Of a DNA stretch of 64,000 bases, positions 8,855-18,048 are shown in pieces. The notes below the pieces were generated by a model, which worked only from the letters and a program-made list of their open reading frames with translations, had not been told where the DNA came from and did no database searches. The translations under genes were made by a program, and so were the position numbers. This DNA is from an uncultured Peptoniphilaceae bacterium (GTDB taxonomy: Bacteria > Bacillota > Clostridia > Tissierellales > Peptoniphilaceae): NCBI GenBank assembly GCA_943912255.1, contig CALTTP010000001.1, positions 271,852 through 335,851 on the forward strand, given 5' to 3'. The first letter of the stretch is position 1. Every line of letters begins with the position of its first letter.

Positions 8855-10636
8855 ATGGACAATATTAAAAATTTTAAAAGAACCACTATGTGTGGAAATG
8901 TATCAAAAGACTTTATTGGAAAAGAAGTTACTGTTATGGGTTGGGTGGCTAAGGAGAGAAATCTTGGACATATTATTTTTATGGATATTAGAGATAGGGC
9001 TGGTATAGTACAAGTTGTAGTAAATGATGAGGACTGTAGAGAGTATTTTGATAAAGCAAAAACGGTGAGAATGGAATTTGTCGTTGCAGCTCGTGGTCTT
9101 GTAAGGGAAAGAGAGTCTAAAAACCCAAATATCCCTACAGGTGATATAGAGATTTTATGTAAGGAGTTTAGAATTTTAGATTCGGCTCAAACACCTCCAA
9201 TCTACATTAAAAGTGATGACAATGTTTCAGAAGAGATGAGACTTAAGTATAGATTTTTAGATTTAAGAAAAGATTCAATTCAAAAAAATTTAATAAAAAG
9301 AGCCAAGGTAGTTTCTTTGATGAGACAGTATTTAGATGATGAGGGATTTATAGAAATAGAAACACCTTATCTTGGAAAGCCAACTCCAGAAGGGGCCAGG
9401 GACTACCTTATTCCTTCAAGGGTAAATCCAAATAAATTCTACGCCCTACCTCAAAGTCCACAGTTGATGAAACAACTTCTAATGGTTGCAGGAATGGACA
9501 GGTATTATCAACTTGCAAGATGTTTTAGAGACGAAGATTTAAGGGCGAATAGACAGCCGGAATTTACTCAAATGGATATTGAAATGTCCTTTGTGGATGA
9601 AGAGGATGTCATGGCAGTAAATGAAAAGATGGTTCAAAAGTTATTTAAAGAATTAAAGGATATTGATATAGAACTTCCTTTACAAAGACTTACTTATGAC
9701 GAAGCCATGGAGAGATTTGGTTCTGATAAACCGGACTTGAGATTTGGATTTGAATTAAGGGATATTTCAAATACGGTAAAAGACAGTGAATTTAAAGTTT
9801 TCTTAAGTAATGTTGGCAAAGGACATTCTGTAAGGGGAATAAATATAGGTGAATATCAGGAAGAATATTCTAGAAAGAAGATAGATGCCCTAGGAGATTT
9901 TGTTAAAAATTATGGTGCAAAGGGTTTGGCTTGGATAAAAGTAAATAATGGAGAAATAAATTCACCTATTGCTAAATTCCTTTCTGAAGAAGAGTTAAAG
10001 GGAATCTTGGATAGCTTTGAAGTAAAAGACAATGGACTAATATTGATTGTGGCAGATAGAGATGAAGTGGTCTTTGACTCTTTAGGGGCTTTGAGAAGAC
10101 ATATTGCCTCTGAACTAGGTCTTTTGAATCCTAAGGAATTTAAAATGCTATGGGTTGTTGATTTTCCTATGTTTGAATATTCAGAAGAAGAACAGAGAAT
10201 GGTATCTAAACACCATCCTTTCACAATGCCTAAGGAAGAAGACTTGGAATTATTAGAAACTGAGCCTGAAAAAATGAAGTCTAAAGCTTATGACCTAGTA
10301 ATTAATGGGGAAGAAGCTGCAGGAGGTTCTATAAGGATAAATAATTCTAGTATACAGGAGAGAATATTTAAAGCCTTAAATTTAACATCAGAGGAGATTG
10401 AAGCTAAATTTGGATTCTTTGTAGATGCTTTGAAATATGGTACTCCTCCTCATGGTGGAATTGCCTATGGTATTGATAGGTTGGCAATGCAAATATGTGA
10501 AACTGATAATATAAAGGACGTTATAGCCTTTCCTAAAACCCAATCTGCTACAGACCTTTTAACAGGTGCTCCTGCCAATGTTGAAAAGGCACAACTGAAA
10601 GAAATTCACATCGATTTATTAAGACATGAAGAATAA
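8855..10636 (+). CDS. aspS: Aspartyl-tRNA synthetase
   Basis: The 593-residue class II synthetase has an N-terminal OB-fold anticodon domain (residues about 1-110), motif 2 (CFRDEDLRANRQPEFTQ), the bacterial GAD insertion (about 290-420) and motif 3 (GIAYGIDRLAM). I start it at ATG 8855, which has TAGGAGT upstream; a longer reading from 8804 would begin inside the T-box terminator and is not credible. It charges tRNA-Asp, and may also charge tRNA-Asn if the genome lacks an AsnRS, which I cannot tell. Regulation is by the T-box upstream. It overlaps tcdA by 11 bases. Confidence 0.97.
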   Translation: MDNIKNFKRTTMCGNVSKDFIGKEVTVMGWVAKERNLGHIIFMDIRDRAGIVQVVVNDEDCREYFDKAKTVRMEFVVAARGLVRERESKNPNIPTGDIEILCKEFRILDSAQTPPIYIKSDDNVSEEMRLKYRFLDLRKDSIQKNLIKRAKVVSLMRQYLDDEGFIEIETPYLGKPTPEGARDYLIPSRVNPNKFYALPQSPQLMKQLLMVAGMDRYYQLARCFRDEDLRANRQPEFTQMDIEMSFVDEEDVMAVNEKMVQKLFKELKDIDIELPLQRLTYDEAMERFGSDKPDLRFGFELRDISNTVKDSEFKVFLSNVGKGHSVRGINIGEYQEEYSRKKIDALGDFVKNYGAKGLAWIKVNNGEINSPIAKFLSEEELKGILDSFEVKDNGLILIVADRDEVVFDSLGALRRHIASELGLLNPKEFKMLWVVDFPMFEYSEEEQRMVSKHHPFTMPKEEDLELLETEPEKMKSKAYDLVINGEEAAGGSIRINNSSIQERIFKALNLTSEEIEAKFGFFVDALKYGTPPHGGIAYGIDRLAMQICETDNIKDVIAFPKTQSATDLLTGAPANVEKAQLKEIHIDLLRHEE

Positions 10637-11342
10637 TTTTACTCAAAGAACTGCTCTTTTAATAGGAGATGAAGCTATGGAAATACTGTCCAAGTCCAAA
10701 GTAATAGTCTTTGGACTTGGTGGTGTAGGAGGAATGTGTGCAGAAGCTTTAGTTAGAGCGGGAATTTTTAATATTTCCATTGTAGATTTTGACAAGGTGG
10801 ATGTTACAAATATAAATAGGCAGATTATTGCAACTACCAAGACCATTGGAAGGCCGAAAGTCGATGTTATGAGGGAAAGACTTTTGGTAATTAATCCTGA
10901 TTGTAAGATAAAAGTTTATAGGGAAAAGTTAACTGCAGAAAATGTTGAGTTTTTTGACCTAGTGGAATATGATTATATTGTAGACTGTATCGACTTTTTA
11001 AAGGGTAAAATTGCATTGGCAAAATACTCTTTTGATAATGACCTAAAACTTATTTCCGCTATGGGTGCTGGAAACAAGTTAGATCCTACGGGTTTTATCA
11101 TTTCTGACATATATAAGACTGAAATGTGCCCTGTAGCTAGAGTCATGAGAAGAGAGCTTAAAACTCTTGGTGTGAAAAAACTTAAAGTCGTTTGGTCTAA
11201 AGAGAGGCCTTCGGGTAATAGATACATAGATGAAGAAACTGGTAAAATTTCTCCATCTAGTATAAGCTTTGTACCACCAGCTGCGGGATTGGCCATAGCT
11301 GGGGAGGTAATAAAGGATTTAATAACAGTTAGGAAGGATTAA
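10626..11342 (+). CDS. tcdA: tRNA threonylcarbamoyladenosine dehydratase TcdA
   Basis: This 238-residue E1-like (ThiF/HesA/MoeB fold) protein has the nucleotide-binding motif GLGGVGGMCAEALVRAG near residue 31 and the adenylation motif DFDKVDVTNINRQ. The length fits TcdA (CsdL), which cyclises t6A at position 37 of ANN-decoding tRNAs to ct6A using ATP. It starts inside the end of aspS. The t6A-forming genes tsaB, tsaD and tsaE are about 36 kb downstream. A general ThiF-type activating enzyme is the alternative, but no sulfur-carrier gene is nearby. Confidence 0.87.
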   Translation: MKNNFTQRTALLIGDEAMEILSKSKVIVFGLGGVGGMCAEALVRAGIFNISIVDFDKVDVTNINRQIIATTKTIGRPKVDVMRERLLVINPDCKIKVYREKLTAENVEFFDLVEYDYIVDCIDFLKGKIALAKYSFDNDLKLISAMGAGNKLDPTGFIISDIYKTEMCPVARVMRRELKTLGVKKLKVVWSKERPSGNRYIDEETGKISPSSISFVPPAAGLAIAGEVIKDLITVRKD

Positions 11343-11343
11343 A

Positions 11344-11769
11344 TTGAAGAAAAGCGGTCTTGTAATAAATAAAAAAGGTGAAAATTTAGATATTTTAGTT
11401 ATAAGAGAGAGTGCCTGTGGTGGTAAATGCGAAAGTTGTGCTGGCTGCTCTGGAGAAAATAAACCTCTAGTATTAAATGTGAAAGATAATGGTACCTTAA
11501 AAAAAGGAGACAGGGTAGAATTGACCATGAATGACTCTACTGTATTGAAGTACTCTGCTATGGTCTATATTATCCCTATTATCGGGTTTATTCTAGGGGT
11601 GGTTTGTGCTACAATGGTACTTGAGAAATATAAAATGAATAATTATGAGTTTATAAGTTTATTAACAGGTTTAGTATTTTTAGGATTTTCCTTGTTTATT
11701 TTAAAGGTAATCGATAAAAAAGTTAGTAAGAATACTAATAATATTCTGACAATAAAAAAATTATATTAG
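11344..11769 (+). CDS. SoxR-reducing-system protein RseC-family membrane protein
   Basis: The 141-residue protein starts at TTG 11344, with AGGA upstream. Its N-terminal soluble part has a Cys-rich motif, [12 protein letters not shown], near residues 22-33. Two membrane helices follow (about residues 67-88 and 98-118). This layout matches the RseC/MucC family, which is associated with the Rnf electron-transport complex and SoxR reduction in some bacteria. No rnf genes are in the window, so its role here is open. It directly follows tcdA (1-base gap) and precedes glyA by 11 bases. Confidence 0.75.
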   Translation: MKKSGLVINKKGENLDILVIRESACGGKCESCAGCSGENKPLVLNVKDNGTLKKGDRVELTMNDSTVLKYSAMVYIIPIIGFILGVVCATMVLEKYKMNNYEFISLLTGLVFLGFSLFILKVIDKKVSKNTNNILTIKKLY

Positions 11770-11780
11770 GAGGAATTGAG

Positions 11781-13019
11781 ATGAGCTTAAGAGAACTACC
11801 AAATTTAAAGGATTTTGATAATGAAATCCATCAAGTCGTTGTCGATGAGACAAATAGACAAAGGGAACATTTAGAGTTAATAGCTTCTGAAAACTTTATT
11901 TCCGAAGCTGTAATGGAAGCCCTTGGAACGACTTTAAATAACAAATATGCTGAAGGTTATCCAGGCAAGAGGTACTATGGAGGTTGTGAATTCGTAGACG
12001 TAGGGGAAAACCTTGCCAGGGATAGGCTTTGTGAAATATTCCAAGCTGATCATGCAAATGTGCAACCCCATTCAGGAGCAAATGCTAACTTAGCTGTTTA
12101 TCTATCCTGTTTAAAACCTGGTGATACTGTACTTGGCATGAACCTTTCTGAAGGTGGCCATTTAACTCACGGATCACCTGTAAACATATCAGGAATATAC
12201 TTTAACTTCGTAGACTATGGAGTAAATTCTGAAACTGAAGTAATAGATTATGACGAAGTTAGAGAAAAAGCTTTAGAACATAAACCTAAACTTATTGTAG
12301 CAGGTGCAAGTGCATACCCTAGAATCATAGACTTTAAAAAGTTTAGAGAAATTGCCGATGAAGTTGGAGCTTATTTAATGGTAGATATGGCTCATATCGC
12401 AGGATTAGTTGCTGCTGGAGTTCATCCAAGTCCTATTCCATATGCGGATTTTGTTACAACAACTACTCATAAAACCCTTAGAGGACCAAGAGGTGGAGCT
12501 ATCCTATGCAAGGAACAATATGCTAAACAAATTGACAAGGCAGTGTTCCCAGGACTTCAAGGGGGTCCATTAGAACATGTAATTGCTGCTAAAGCTGTTT
12601 GTTTCAAAGAGGCTTTACAAGATGACTTTAAAGAATACATCAATCAAGTGTTAACAAATGCACAAGCATTGGGCGAAACCCTAAAAGAAGGTGGAATAAG
12701 ATTGGTATCTGGAGGTACTGACAATCACCTATTACTACTTGATGTAAGAGGATTGAACCTTACCGGTAAGGAAGCAGAAAAACTTCTAGAAGAAGTTAAT
12801 ATAACTACTAATAAAAACACCATTCCTAATGATCCAGAATCTCCTTTCGTAACTTCTGGAATTAGAATTGGTACTCCTGCTTGTACTACAAGAGGAATGA
12901 AAGAAGACGCCTTTAAGAGAATTGGTAAGTTAATGATAGAGGCTTTGAAAAAAGAAAGATCTTCAGAAGAAATAAAAGACGATGTTCTAGCATTGGCAAA
13001 AGAATATCCACTATATTAA
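11781..13019 (+). CDS. glyA: Serine hydroxymethyltransferase
   Basis: The 412-residue PLP enzyme carries the lysine motif [14 protein letters not shown] near residues 224-237, the N-terminal [10 protein letters not shown] motif and the [13 protein letters not shown] motif. It interconverts serine and glycine with tetrahydrofolate and supplies one-carbon units. AGGAGG lies 7 bases before the ATG. Codon use is strongly biased to AGA and GGA/GGT, as expected of a highly expressed gene. It is the last gene of the aspS operon, followed by a terminator. Confidence 0.98.
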   Translation: MSLRELPNLKDFDNEIHQVVVDETNRQREHLELIASENFISEAVMEALGTTLNNKYAEGYPGKRYYGGCEFVDVGENLARDRLCEIFQADHANVQPHSGANANLAVYLSCLKPGDTVLGMNLSEGGHLTHGSPVNISGIYFNFVDYGVNSETEVIDYDEVREKALEHKPKLIVAGASAYPRIIDFKKFREIADEVGAYLMVDMAHIAGLVAAGVHPSPIPYADFVTTTTHKTLRGPRGGAILCKEQYAKQIDKAVFPGLQGGPLEHVIAAKAVCFKEALQDDFKEYINQVLTNAQALGETLKEGGIRLVSGGTDNHLLLLDVRGLNLTGKEAEKLLEEVNITTNKNTIPNDPESPFVTSGIRIGTPACTTRGMKEDAFKRIGKLMIEALKKERSSEEIKDDVLALAKEYPLY

Positions 13020-13024
13020 TACTT

Positions 13025-13060
13025 AAAATCCCTAAGGTCCAAGGATCTTAGGGATTTTTA
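13025..13060 (+). terminator. Intrinsic terminator after glyA
   Basis: AAAATCCCTAAGG (13025-13037) pairs with the reverse-complementary arm ending at 13058, with one G-T pair, and ends in a T run. It closes the aspS-tcdA-glyA transcript. Confidence 0.88.
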
Positions 13061-13205
13061 TATGGATTACCACTTTTAATCGGTTTAGATAAATCCTGTT
13101 AAATAAGTTTTTTACTTTTGAAATAATAAAGATGTGGACGCCTCGATATTTCATATTATATAGAAAGATGTTAAAATAATATTGAGTGAAAAAAGAGGTG
13201 AAACT

Positions 13206-14522
13206 ATGAAAAAACCAATAGTAGCAGTTGTTGGTAAACCCAATGTGGGAAAATCAACTTTATTTAATAGAATAGTACGTAAGAGGGTTGCCATAACTCA
13301 GGACAATCCTGGAGTAACAAGGGATAGATTGTATCAAGATGCAGAATGGCAAAATAGACATTTTACTCTTGTAGACACTGGTGGTATGGAAATTGGAAAG
13401 GATAATATCTTTTCCAAGGAAATTATTAACCAGGTGAATTTGGCCATAGATACTGCAGAGGTCATTTTATTTGTAGTGGATGGAAAGACTGGCATTACAA
13501 ATGAAGATAGGGATATAGCAAATTTACTACGTAAATCTAAAAAAGAGGTAATTTTAGCTGTAAATAAGATAGATAGCAAAAAGGACTCGGATTTGATTTA
13601 TGAGTTTTATGAATTGGGAATTCCTACGGTGATGCCTATTAGTGCAGAGGGTTCTATGGGTATTGGAGACCTATTAGATGAAATAGTTAAAAATTTAAGT
13701 CCCATAAGTGAAGAAGATTTGCAAGATGATGTTACAAGAGTGGCAATTATAGGAAAACCTAATGCGGGAAAATCCTCTCTAGTAAATAGATTACTTGGGG
13801 AAGATCGAATGATCGTTACTGACATTGCCGGCACTACAAGGGATTCCATAGACTCTAAGATAAAGCACAATGGACAAGAGTATATACTTGTAGATACTGC
13901 CGGTCTTAGGAGGAAGAGAGCCATAGAGGAAGATGTAGAGAGATATAGTGTAATCAGAACACTGACTGCCATAGATAATTCGGATATATGTGTACTGATG
14001 ATCGATGCCGTAGAAGGAGTTACAGAACAGGATTCCAAGATTATAGGCTATGCTCATGACAATGGGAAAGCCATGATAATAGTTGTTAATAAATGGGATT
14101 TGGTAAAAAAAGATACAGGAAGTCAAAGGCAATTTGAAATAGATATTAGAAATAAACTAGGATTTATCACCTATGTTCCGATTATTTTTATGTCTGTAAA
14201 AAACAACTTAAGAGTTCATAGATTATTCCAAGTGATTGAAACTGTAAATGAAAGCTACTCCATGAGAATTAGTACAGGAACCTTAAATGAAATAGTAAAT
14301 GAGGCCATATTACACAGTGCTCCACCTACAGATAAGGGAGAGAGGTTGAAGGTGTTCTATGTGGCCCAAGTTTCCACAAGGCCTCCTAAATTTGTATTCT
14401 ATATAAATAAAAAAGAGCTTATGCACTTCTCTTATCTAAGATATTTAGAGAATCAAATAAGGGAGTACTACAAGTTTAAAGGTGTGCCTTTACAATTTGA
14501 ATTGAGACCAAGGGGCAAGTAA
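13206..14522 (+). CDS. der: Ribosome-assembly GTPase Der (EngA)
   Basis: The 438-residue protein has two tandem GTPase domains: G1 motifs GKPNVGKST near residue 10 and GKPNAGKSS near 183, G3 DTGG and DTAG, and G4 NKID and NKWD. A KH-like C-terminal domain ends in PLQFELRPRGK. Der acts in 50S subunit maturation. I start it at ATG 13206, which has AGAGGTG at ideal spacing, rather than the earlier in-frame GTG at 13182. The stop overlaps the start of plsY (TAATG). Confidence 0.97.
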   Translation: MKKPIVAVVGKPNVGKSTLFNRIVRKRVAITQDNPGVTRDRLYQDAEWQNRHFTLVDTGGMEIGKDNIFSKEIINQVNLAIDTAEVILFVVDGKTGITNEDRDIANLLRKSKKEVILAVNKIDSKKDSDLIYEFYELGIPTVMPISAEGSMGIGDLLDEIVKNLSPISEEDLQDDVTRVAIIGKPNAGKSSLVNRLLGEDRMIVTDIAGTTRDSIDSKIKHNGQEYILVDTAGLRRKRAIEEDVERYSVIRTLTAIDNSDICVLMIDAVEGVTEQDSKIIGYAHDNGKAMIIVVNKWDLVKKDTGSQRQFEIDIRNKLGFITYVPIIFMSVKNNLRVHRLFQVIETVNESYSMRISTGTLNEIVNEAILHSAPPTDKGERLKVFYVAQVSTRPPKFVFYINKKELMHFSYLRYLENQIREYYKFKGVPLQFELRPRGK

Positions 14523-15109
14523 TGAAAGTATTGTTATTTTTATTATCTTACTTAGTGGGAAGTATCTCTTGGGCAGTTGTGATCAGTAGACTTTTTTATA
14601 AAAAAGATATAAGGGATTTTGGATCTGGAAATGCAGGCACTACGAATATATATAGAACCTTTGGAAAGAAAGTTGCTTTGCTTACTTTTTTTCTAGACTT
14701 TTTAAAGGGTTTTTTACCAACGTTTATAGGTTATAGATTTTTCGGAGCTGAAGGTGTACTATTTACTGGACTAGGATCTGTAATTGGACATAACTGGCCG
14801 ATTTACTTTGCCTTTAAGGGAGGTAAGGGAATTGCCACTTCCTTTGGTGTCTTTATGGCTTTTAATCCACTTTATGCACTGATTCTAGTATGTGTATTCT
14901 TTATTCTTGTAGCATCGACCAAGTATGTATCTTTAGGTTCTTTAGGAGGAGCTGTAACGGGAATAGTCTTGGGAATAATAAATCTTTTACATTCAGATTT
15001 ATATATAGGTATACTTCTTTTGAGTTTAGCTACCATAGCCATATATAGGCATAGGGAAAATATTTCTAGACTTTTAAAGGGTAAAGAGGCAAAATTAGGC
15101 AAAAAATAG
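14522..15109 (+). CDS. plsY: Glycerol-3-phosphate acyltransferase PlsY
   Basis: The 195-residue membrane protein has about five membrane spans and the PlsY motifs GSISWAV, GSGNAGTTNIYR, GHNWPIYFAFKGGKGIATSFG and a C-terminal IYRHRENI. PlsY transfers the acyl group from acyl phosphate to glycerol 3-phosphate, the first membrane step of phosphatidic acid synthesis. Its substrate-forming partner, plsX, is 1.7 kb downstream and plsC is at 36314. It is translationally coupled to der by a 1-base overlap. Confidence 0.96.
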   Translation: MKVLLFLLSYLVGSISWAVVISRLFYKKDIRDFGSGNAGTTNIYRTFGKKVALLTFFLDFLKGFLPTFIGYRFFGAEGVLFTGLGSVIGHNWPIYFAFKGGKGIATSFGVFMAFNPLYALILVCVFFILVASTKYVSLGSLGGAVTGIVLGIINLLHSDLYIGILLLSLATIAIYRHRENISRLLKGKEAKLGKK

Positions 15110-15116
15110 TTATATA

Positions 15117-15125
15117 TGTTATAAT
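15117..15125 (+). promoter_or_regulatory. Possible extended -10 promoter of ackA
   Basis: TGTTATAAT (15117-15125) is an extended -10 element (TG-N-TATAAT) 80 bases before the ackA ATG, with no good -35 box. A transcript from here would carry the hairpin at 15141-15174 in its leader. Confidence 0.42.
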
Positions 15126-15140
15126 TGTTTAGGATATTGT

Positions 15141-15174
15141 CAATCGAGCTCTTATAATTTTAAGGGCTGGATTG
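15141..15174 (+). repeat. Dispersed intergenic hairpin, copy 1 (plsY-ackA)
   Basis: The outer stem CAAT/ATTG encloses the inner stem AGCTCTTA (15147-15154) with TAAGGGCT (15161-15168) around a 6-base loop. The arms fit the same pattern as five other intergenic hairpins in the window (24935, 27850, 38926, 46583 and 63184), with paired substitutions. There is no T run after it, so it is not a typical terminator. It would lie in the 5' leader of ackA. Confidence 0.65.
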
Positions 15175-15204
15175 CTTTGCAATAAAAGAAATTCAGGAGG
15201 GCAT

Positions 15205-16392
15205 ATGAAAATTTTAGTTGTAAATTGTGGTAGTTCATCATTAAAATATCAATTATTCGATATGGAAGATGAATCTGTTATCGCAAAAGGTTTAGTAGAA
15301 AGAATAGGAATCGAAGGATCTAAAATCTCTCAAGAGGTTGAAGATAAAAAATTATCTAAAGAAGCTCCAATGCCTACTCATAAAGAGGCTTTGACTTTTG
15401 TATTCGAATTTTTAACTGACCCTGAAAAGGGAGCTATTAAGAGTGTTGACGAAATAAATGCAATTGGTCACAGAGTACTACACGGTGGTGAAGGTTGTGT
15501 TGATTCAACAATTATCGATGCTCATGTTAAAGAAGTTATAAAAGAATATATTAAGTTCGGACCTTTACATAATCCGGCAAACTTAATGGGAATTGAAGCT
15601 TGTGAAGAGATTCTTCCAGGAAAGCCAAATGTTGCAGTTTTCGATACTGCTTTCCACATGACTATGCCTGCATATAATTATATGTATGGAATTCCTTATG
15701 AGTACTATGAAAAATATAGATTGAGAAAATTCGGTTTCCACGGAACAAGTCATAAGTATATTACAAGAAGAGCTGCTGAATTACTAGGTAAAGATCAAGA
15801 TGATATCAATATTGTAACTTTACACCTAGGTAATGGATCTTCACTTGCAGCTGTTAAAAATGGTAAATGTTTAAATACAACTATGGGATTAACTCCGTTA
15901 GAAGGACTTATTATGGGAACTAGATCTGGTGATTTGGATCCAACTGTATTAAACTTCATTCAAAATGAAGAAGGTCTTTCTCCAGATGAAATGAATCAAT
16001 TCCTTAACAAAAAATCTGGTGTTTTAGGAATTTCTGGATTGAGTTCTGACTTTAGAGACTTAGAACAAGCTAGCAACGAAGGAAATGAAAGAGCTACTTT
16101 AGCCCTTGATATGTTCTACAACAGAGTTAGAAAGTTCTTAGGAGCTTATTTACTAGAACTTGGACATGTAGATGCATTATGCTTTGCTGGTGGAATTGGA
16201 GAAAATGGAATAACTACAAGAGCTGCAATTTTAAAGGATTTAGAGAACTTTGGAATTGTTCTAGATGAAGAAAAGAACAAAGTTAGAAAAGAAGCTTGTA
16301 TCTCCACAGACGATTCAAAGATTAAAATCTTTATCGTTCCAACAAATGAAGAATTGATGATAGCAAGAGATACTTTAGATTTAACTAAGTAG
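15205..16392 (+). CDS. ackA: Acetate kinase
   Basis: The 395-residue protein has the ASKHA-fold motifs of acetate kinase: NCGSSSLKYQLF at the N-terminus, VFDTAFHMTMP, FGFHGTSHKY and TMGLTPLEGLIMGTRSGDLDP. It converts acetyl phosphate and ADP to acetate and ATP, the energy-yielding end step of many fermentations. The ATG at 15205 has AGGAGG 6 bases upstream, so I reject the earlier in-frame TTG at 15172. Codon bias indicates high expression. No phosphotransacetylase gene is adjacent. Confidence 0.98.
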   Translation: MKILVVNCGSSSLKYQLFDMEDESVIAKGLVERIGIEGSKISQEVEDKKLSKEAPMPTHKEALTFVFEFLTDPEKGAIKSVDEINAIGHRVLHGGEGCVDSTIIDAHVKEVIKEYIKFGPLHNPANLMGIEACEEILPGKPNVAVFDTAFHMTMPAYNYMYGIPYEYYEKYRLRKFGFHGTSHKYITRRAAELLGKDQDDINIVTLHLGNGSSLAAVKNGKCLNTTMGLTPLEGLIMGTRSGDLDPTVLNFIQNEEGLSPDEMNQFLNKKSGVLGISGLSSDFRDLEQASNEGNERATLALDMFYNRVRKFLGAYLLELGHVDALCFAGGIGENGITTRAAILKDLENFGIVLDEEKNKVRKEACISTDDSKIKIFIVPTNEELMIARDTLDLTK

Positions 16393-16394
16393 TA

Positions 16395-16423
16395 TTGACA
16401 ACAGTTGTTTTAATCTGTATAAT
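16395..16423 (+). promoter_or_regulatory. Consensus sigma-A promoter of rpmF
   Basis: Perfect TTGACA (16395-16400) and perfect TATAAT (16418-16423) are separated by 17 bp. It starts 3 bases after the ackA stop and predicts transcription from about 16430, which leaves a leader of about 105 bases before rpmF. Confidence 0.93.
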
Positions 16424-16429
16424 ACCAAT

Positions 16430-16534
16430 GTTAGATAATTAGAAATCATAACGAAATTTTAGTTTATGGGACTATAACCCTCCCATAACTTAAGCAAAAT
16501 TTACTAAGATTTAAGTATTAAGGGAGGTGTAATA
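16430..16534 (+). promoter_or_regulatory. Candidate structured leader of rpmF with possible ribosome-site masking
   Basis: A perfect 8-bp hairpin (TTATGGGA 16464-16471 with TCCCATAA 16481-16488) has a 9-base loop. The segment CCTCCC (16479-16484), which includes half of that stem, is fully complementary to the rpmF ribosome binding site GGGAGG (16522-16527). The two pairings exclude each other, which would allow control of L32 translation. This is read from the sequence only; I know of no described family that it matches. Confidence 0.45.
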
Positions 16535-16720
16535 ATGGCAGTACCAAAGAGAAAAACTTCCAAGACTAGGAGAGATAAAAGAAGAGCATCCTCATATAGA
16601 TTACCTAAAGTAACTATAACTGAATGCCCAAATTGCCATGAGCCTAAATTACCACACAGAGTTTGTAGAAGTTGTGGATACTATGATGGCAAAGAAATTT
16701 TATCAGTAGAAGCAGAATAA
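16535..16720 (+). CDS. rpmF: 50S ribosomal protein L32
   Basis: The 61-residue basic protein starts [17 protein letters not shown] and has the zinc-binding CPNC and CRSC pairs of the zinc-containing L32 form. AGGGAGGTG precedes the ATG. In many Firmicutes a yceD (DUF177) gene is directly upstream. Here ackA is upstream and rpmF has its own consensus promoter. A terminator follows, so it appears monocistronic. Confidence 0.98.
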   Translation: MAVPKRKTSKTRRDKRRASSYRLPKVTITECPNCHEPKLPHRVCRSCGYYDGKEILSVEAE

Positions 16721-16727
16721 TATTTAA

Positions 16728-16752
16728 GGGGACCTATATAGGTCCCTCTTTT
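16728..16752 (+). terminator. Intrinsic terminator after rpmF
   Basis: The palindrome GGGACCTATATAGGTCCC lies at about 16729-16746. It is preceded by AAG and followed by TCTTTT. It separates rpmF from plsX. Confidence 0.85.
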
Positions 16753-16829
16753 AATACCTTTAAATTCCCCATTTTATTTGAAAAATACTAATTGCTTTGT
16801 ATCTGTGGTAAAATAAAGTGAGGTGTTGT

Positions 16830-17810
16830 ATGAAAATTTTATTAGATACTCTTGGAGCTGATAAAGGATATGAGGTAGTTGTAAAAGGTGGTTTAAAAGC
16901 TTTAGAAAATCATCCAAACCTTGAAATAACTTTTATTGGCGTGGAAGAGGATATAAAAAAACTAACTAATGACTTTAAAGAATATAAGAGAATATCCATA
17001 ATTGACACTGCAGAGTTTATCTCAAATGACGAAGAACCTGCTCTTGCCATTCGCAGGAGAAAAAATTCTTCTATGCATTTAGGTTTTAAGAAGTTAAATG
17101 AAGCAGGTTATGACGGTTTTATTTCCTGTGGAAGTACTGGTGCCCTTTTAGCTGGTGCAACTTTAATTACTAAAAGATTAGATAAGATTTCCCGAGGGGC
17201 ATTAACTGTAGTTATGCCTTCAAAAACTGGAAATGTCCTTTTAGTAGATGCAGGAGCTAATATGGACTGTACACCAGAGCTACTATGTCAATTTGCCATT
17301 ATGGGAGATGTTTATTCAAGAGAGGTTCTTGGATATACCAATCCGAAAGTAGGCCTTCTATCTGTAGGGACAGAAGACAATAAGGGGGATTCTTTACGTA
17401 AAGAAACTTTTCAGCTCTTAAAGGATTTAAATGTGAACTTTATTGGCAATATTGAAGGTAGAGATGCCCTATCAGGAAATATAGATGTAATTGTATCTGA
17501 TGGTTTTGCAGGAAATGTATTACTAAAATCTATTGAGGGAACTGCAATTTTGTTAACGGATATTTTAAAAGATAATATTCATAAATCTTTTAGAAATAAG
17601 CTAGGAGCCCTATTGATGAAGCCAGCATTATATAGCTTAAAGGCCTCCCTAGATTATAATGAAGTGGGAGCTGCGCCTTTATTAGGTGTAAAAAAAGCTG
17701 TTTTTAAAGCCCATGGTAGTTCAAATTCAAGGGCTATTGAAAAGGGAATAGATCAATTAATCCAATTTATTGAAAAAGATGTAATTGAGAAAATAGAAAA
17801 TAATTTATAA
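16830..17810 (+). CDS. plsX: Phosphate acyltransferase PlsX
   Basis: The 326-residue protein matches PlsX throughout its length (AIRRRKNSSM, GFISCGSTGALLAGA, VDAGANMDCTPE, LLSVGTEDNKG, VSDGFAGNVLLKS, GAAPLLGVKKAVFKAHGSS). It makes acyl phosphate from acyl-ACP for PlsY. The N-terminal motif, usually DAMGGD, reads DTLGAD here, which is a visible divergence at a conserved site. I choose ATG 16830, with GAGGTG upstream, over the in-frame start at 16818. acpP, its acyl donor carrier, follows 10 bases later. Confidence 0.96.
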   Translation: MKILLDTLGADKGYEVVVKGGLKALENHPNLEITFIGVEEDIKKLTNDFKEYKRISIIDTAEFISNDEEPALAIRRRKNSSMHLGFKKLNEAGYDGFISCGSTGALLAGATLITKRLDKISRGALTVVMPSKTGNVLLVDAGANMDCTPELLCQFAIMGDVYSREVLGYTNPKVGLLSVGTEDNKGDSLRKETFQLLKDLNVNFIGNIEGRDALSGNIDVIVSDGFAGNVLLKSIEGTAILLTDILKDNIHKSFRNKLGALLMKPALYSLKASLDYNEVGAAPLLGVKKAVFKAHGSSNSRAIEKGIDQLIQFIEKDVIEKIENNL

Positions 17811-17820
17811 GGAGCGGAAT

Positions 17821-18048
17821 ATGATTTTTGATAAAGTTGAAACGATAATTAAGGAACAATATGGAGTAGAAAATGTTGATATGTCTACAGTTATTAGAGA
17901 GGATCTAGGGGCAGATTCCATAGGTCTTATTGAATTAGTAATGGCTTTAGAGGACGAATTCGATATAGAAATAGATGATTCACAACTAGATAAAATAATA
18001 ACTGTGGGAGATATAGTGGAAAATATCGAAGAAATAAAAAGAGGTTAA
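17821..18048 (+). CDS. acpP: Acyl carrier protein
   Basis: The 75-residue acidic protein has the four-helix ACP pattern. The phosphopantetheine serine lies in GADSIGLIELVMALE; the usual motif is DSL, here DSI. It carries growing acyl chains as thioesters. It is placed between plsX and rnc, a common arrangement, and its TAA overlaps the rnc ATG by one base. The context supports the fatty-acid ACP rather than a polyketide or D-alanine carrier. Confidence 0.95.
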   Translation: MIFDKVETIIKEQYGVENVDMSTVIREDLGADSIGLIELVMALEDEFDIEIDDSQLDKIITVGDIVENIEEIKRG

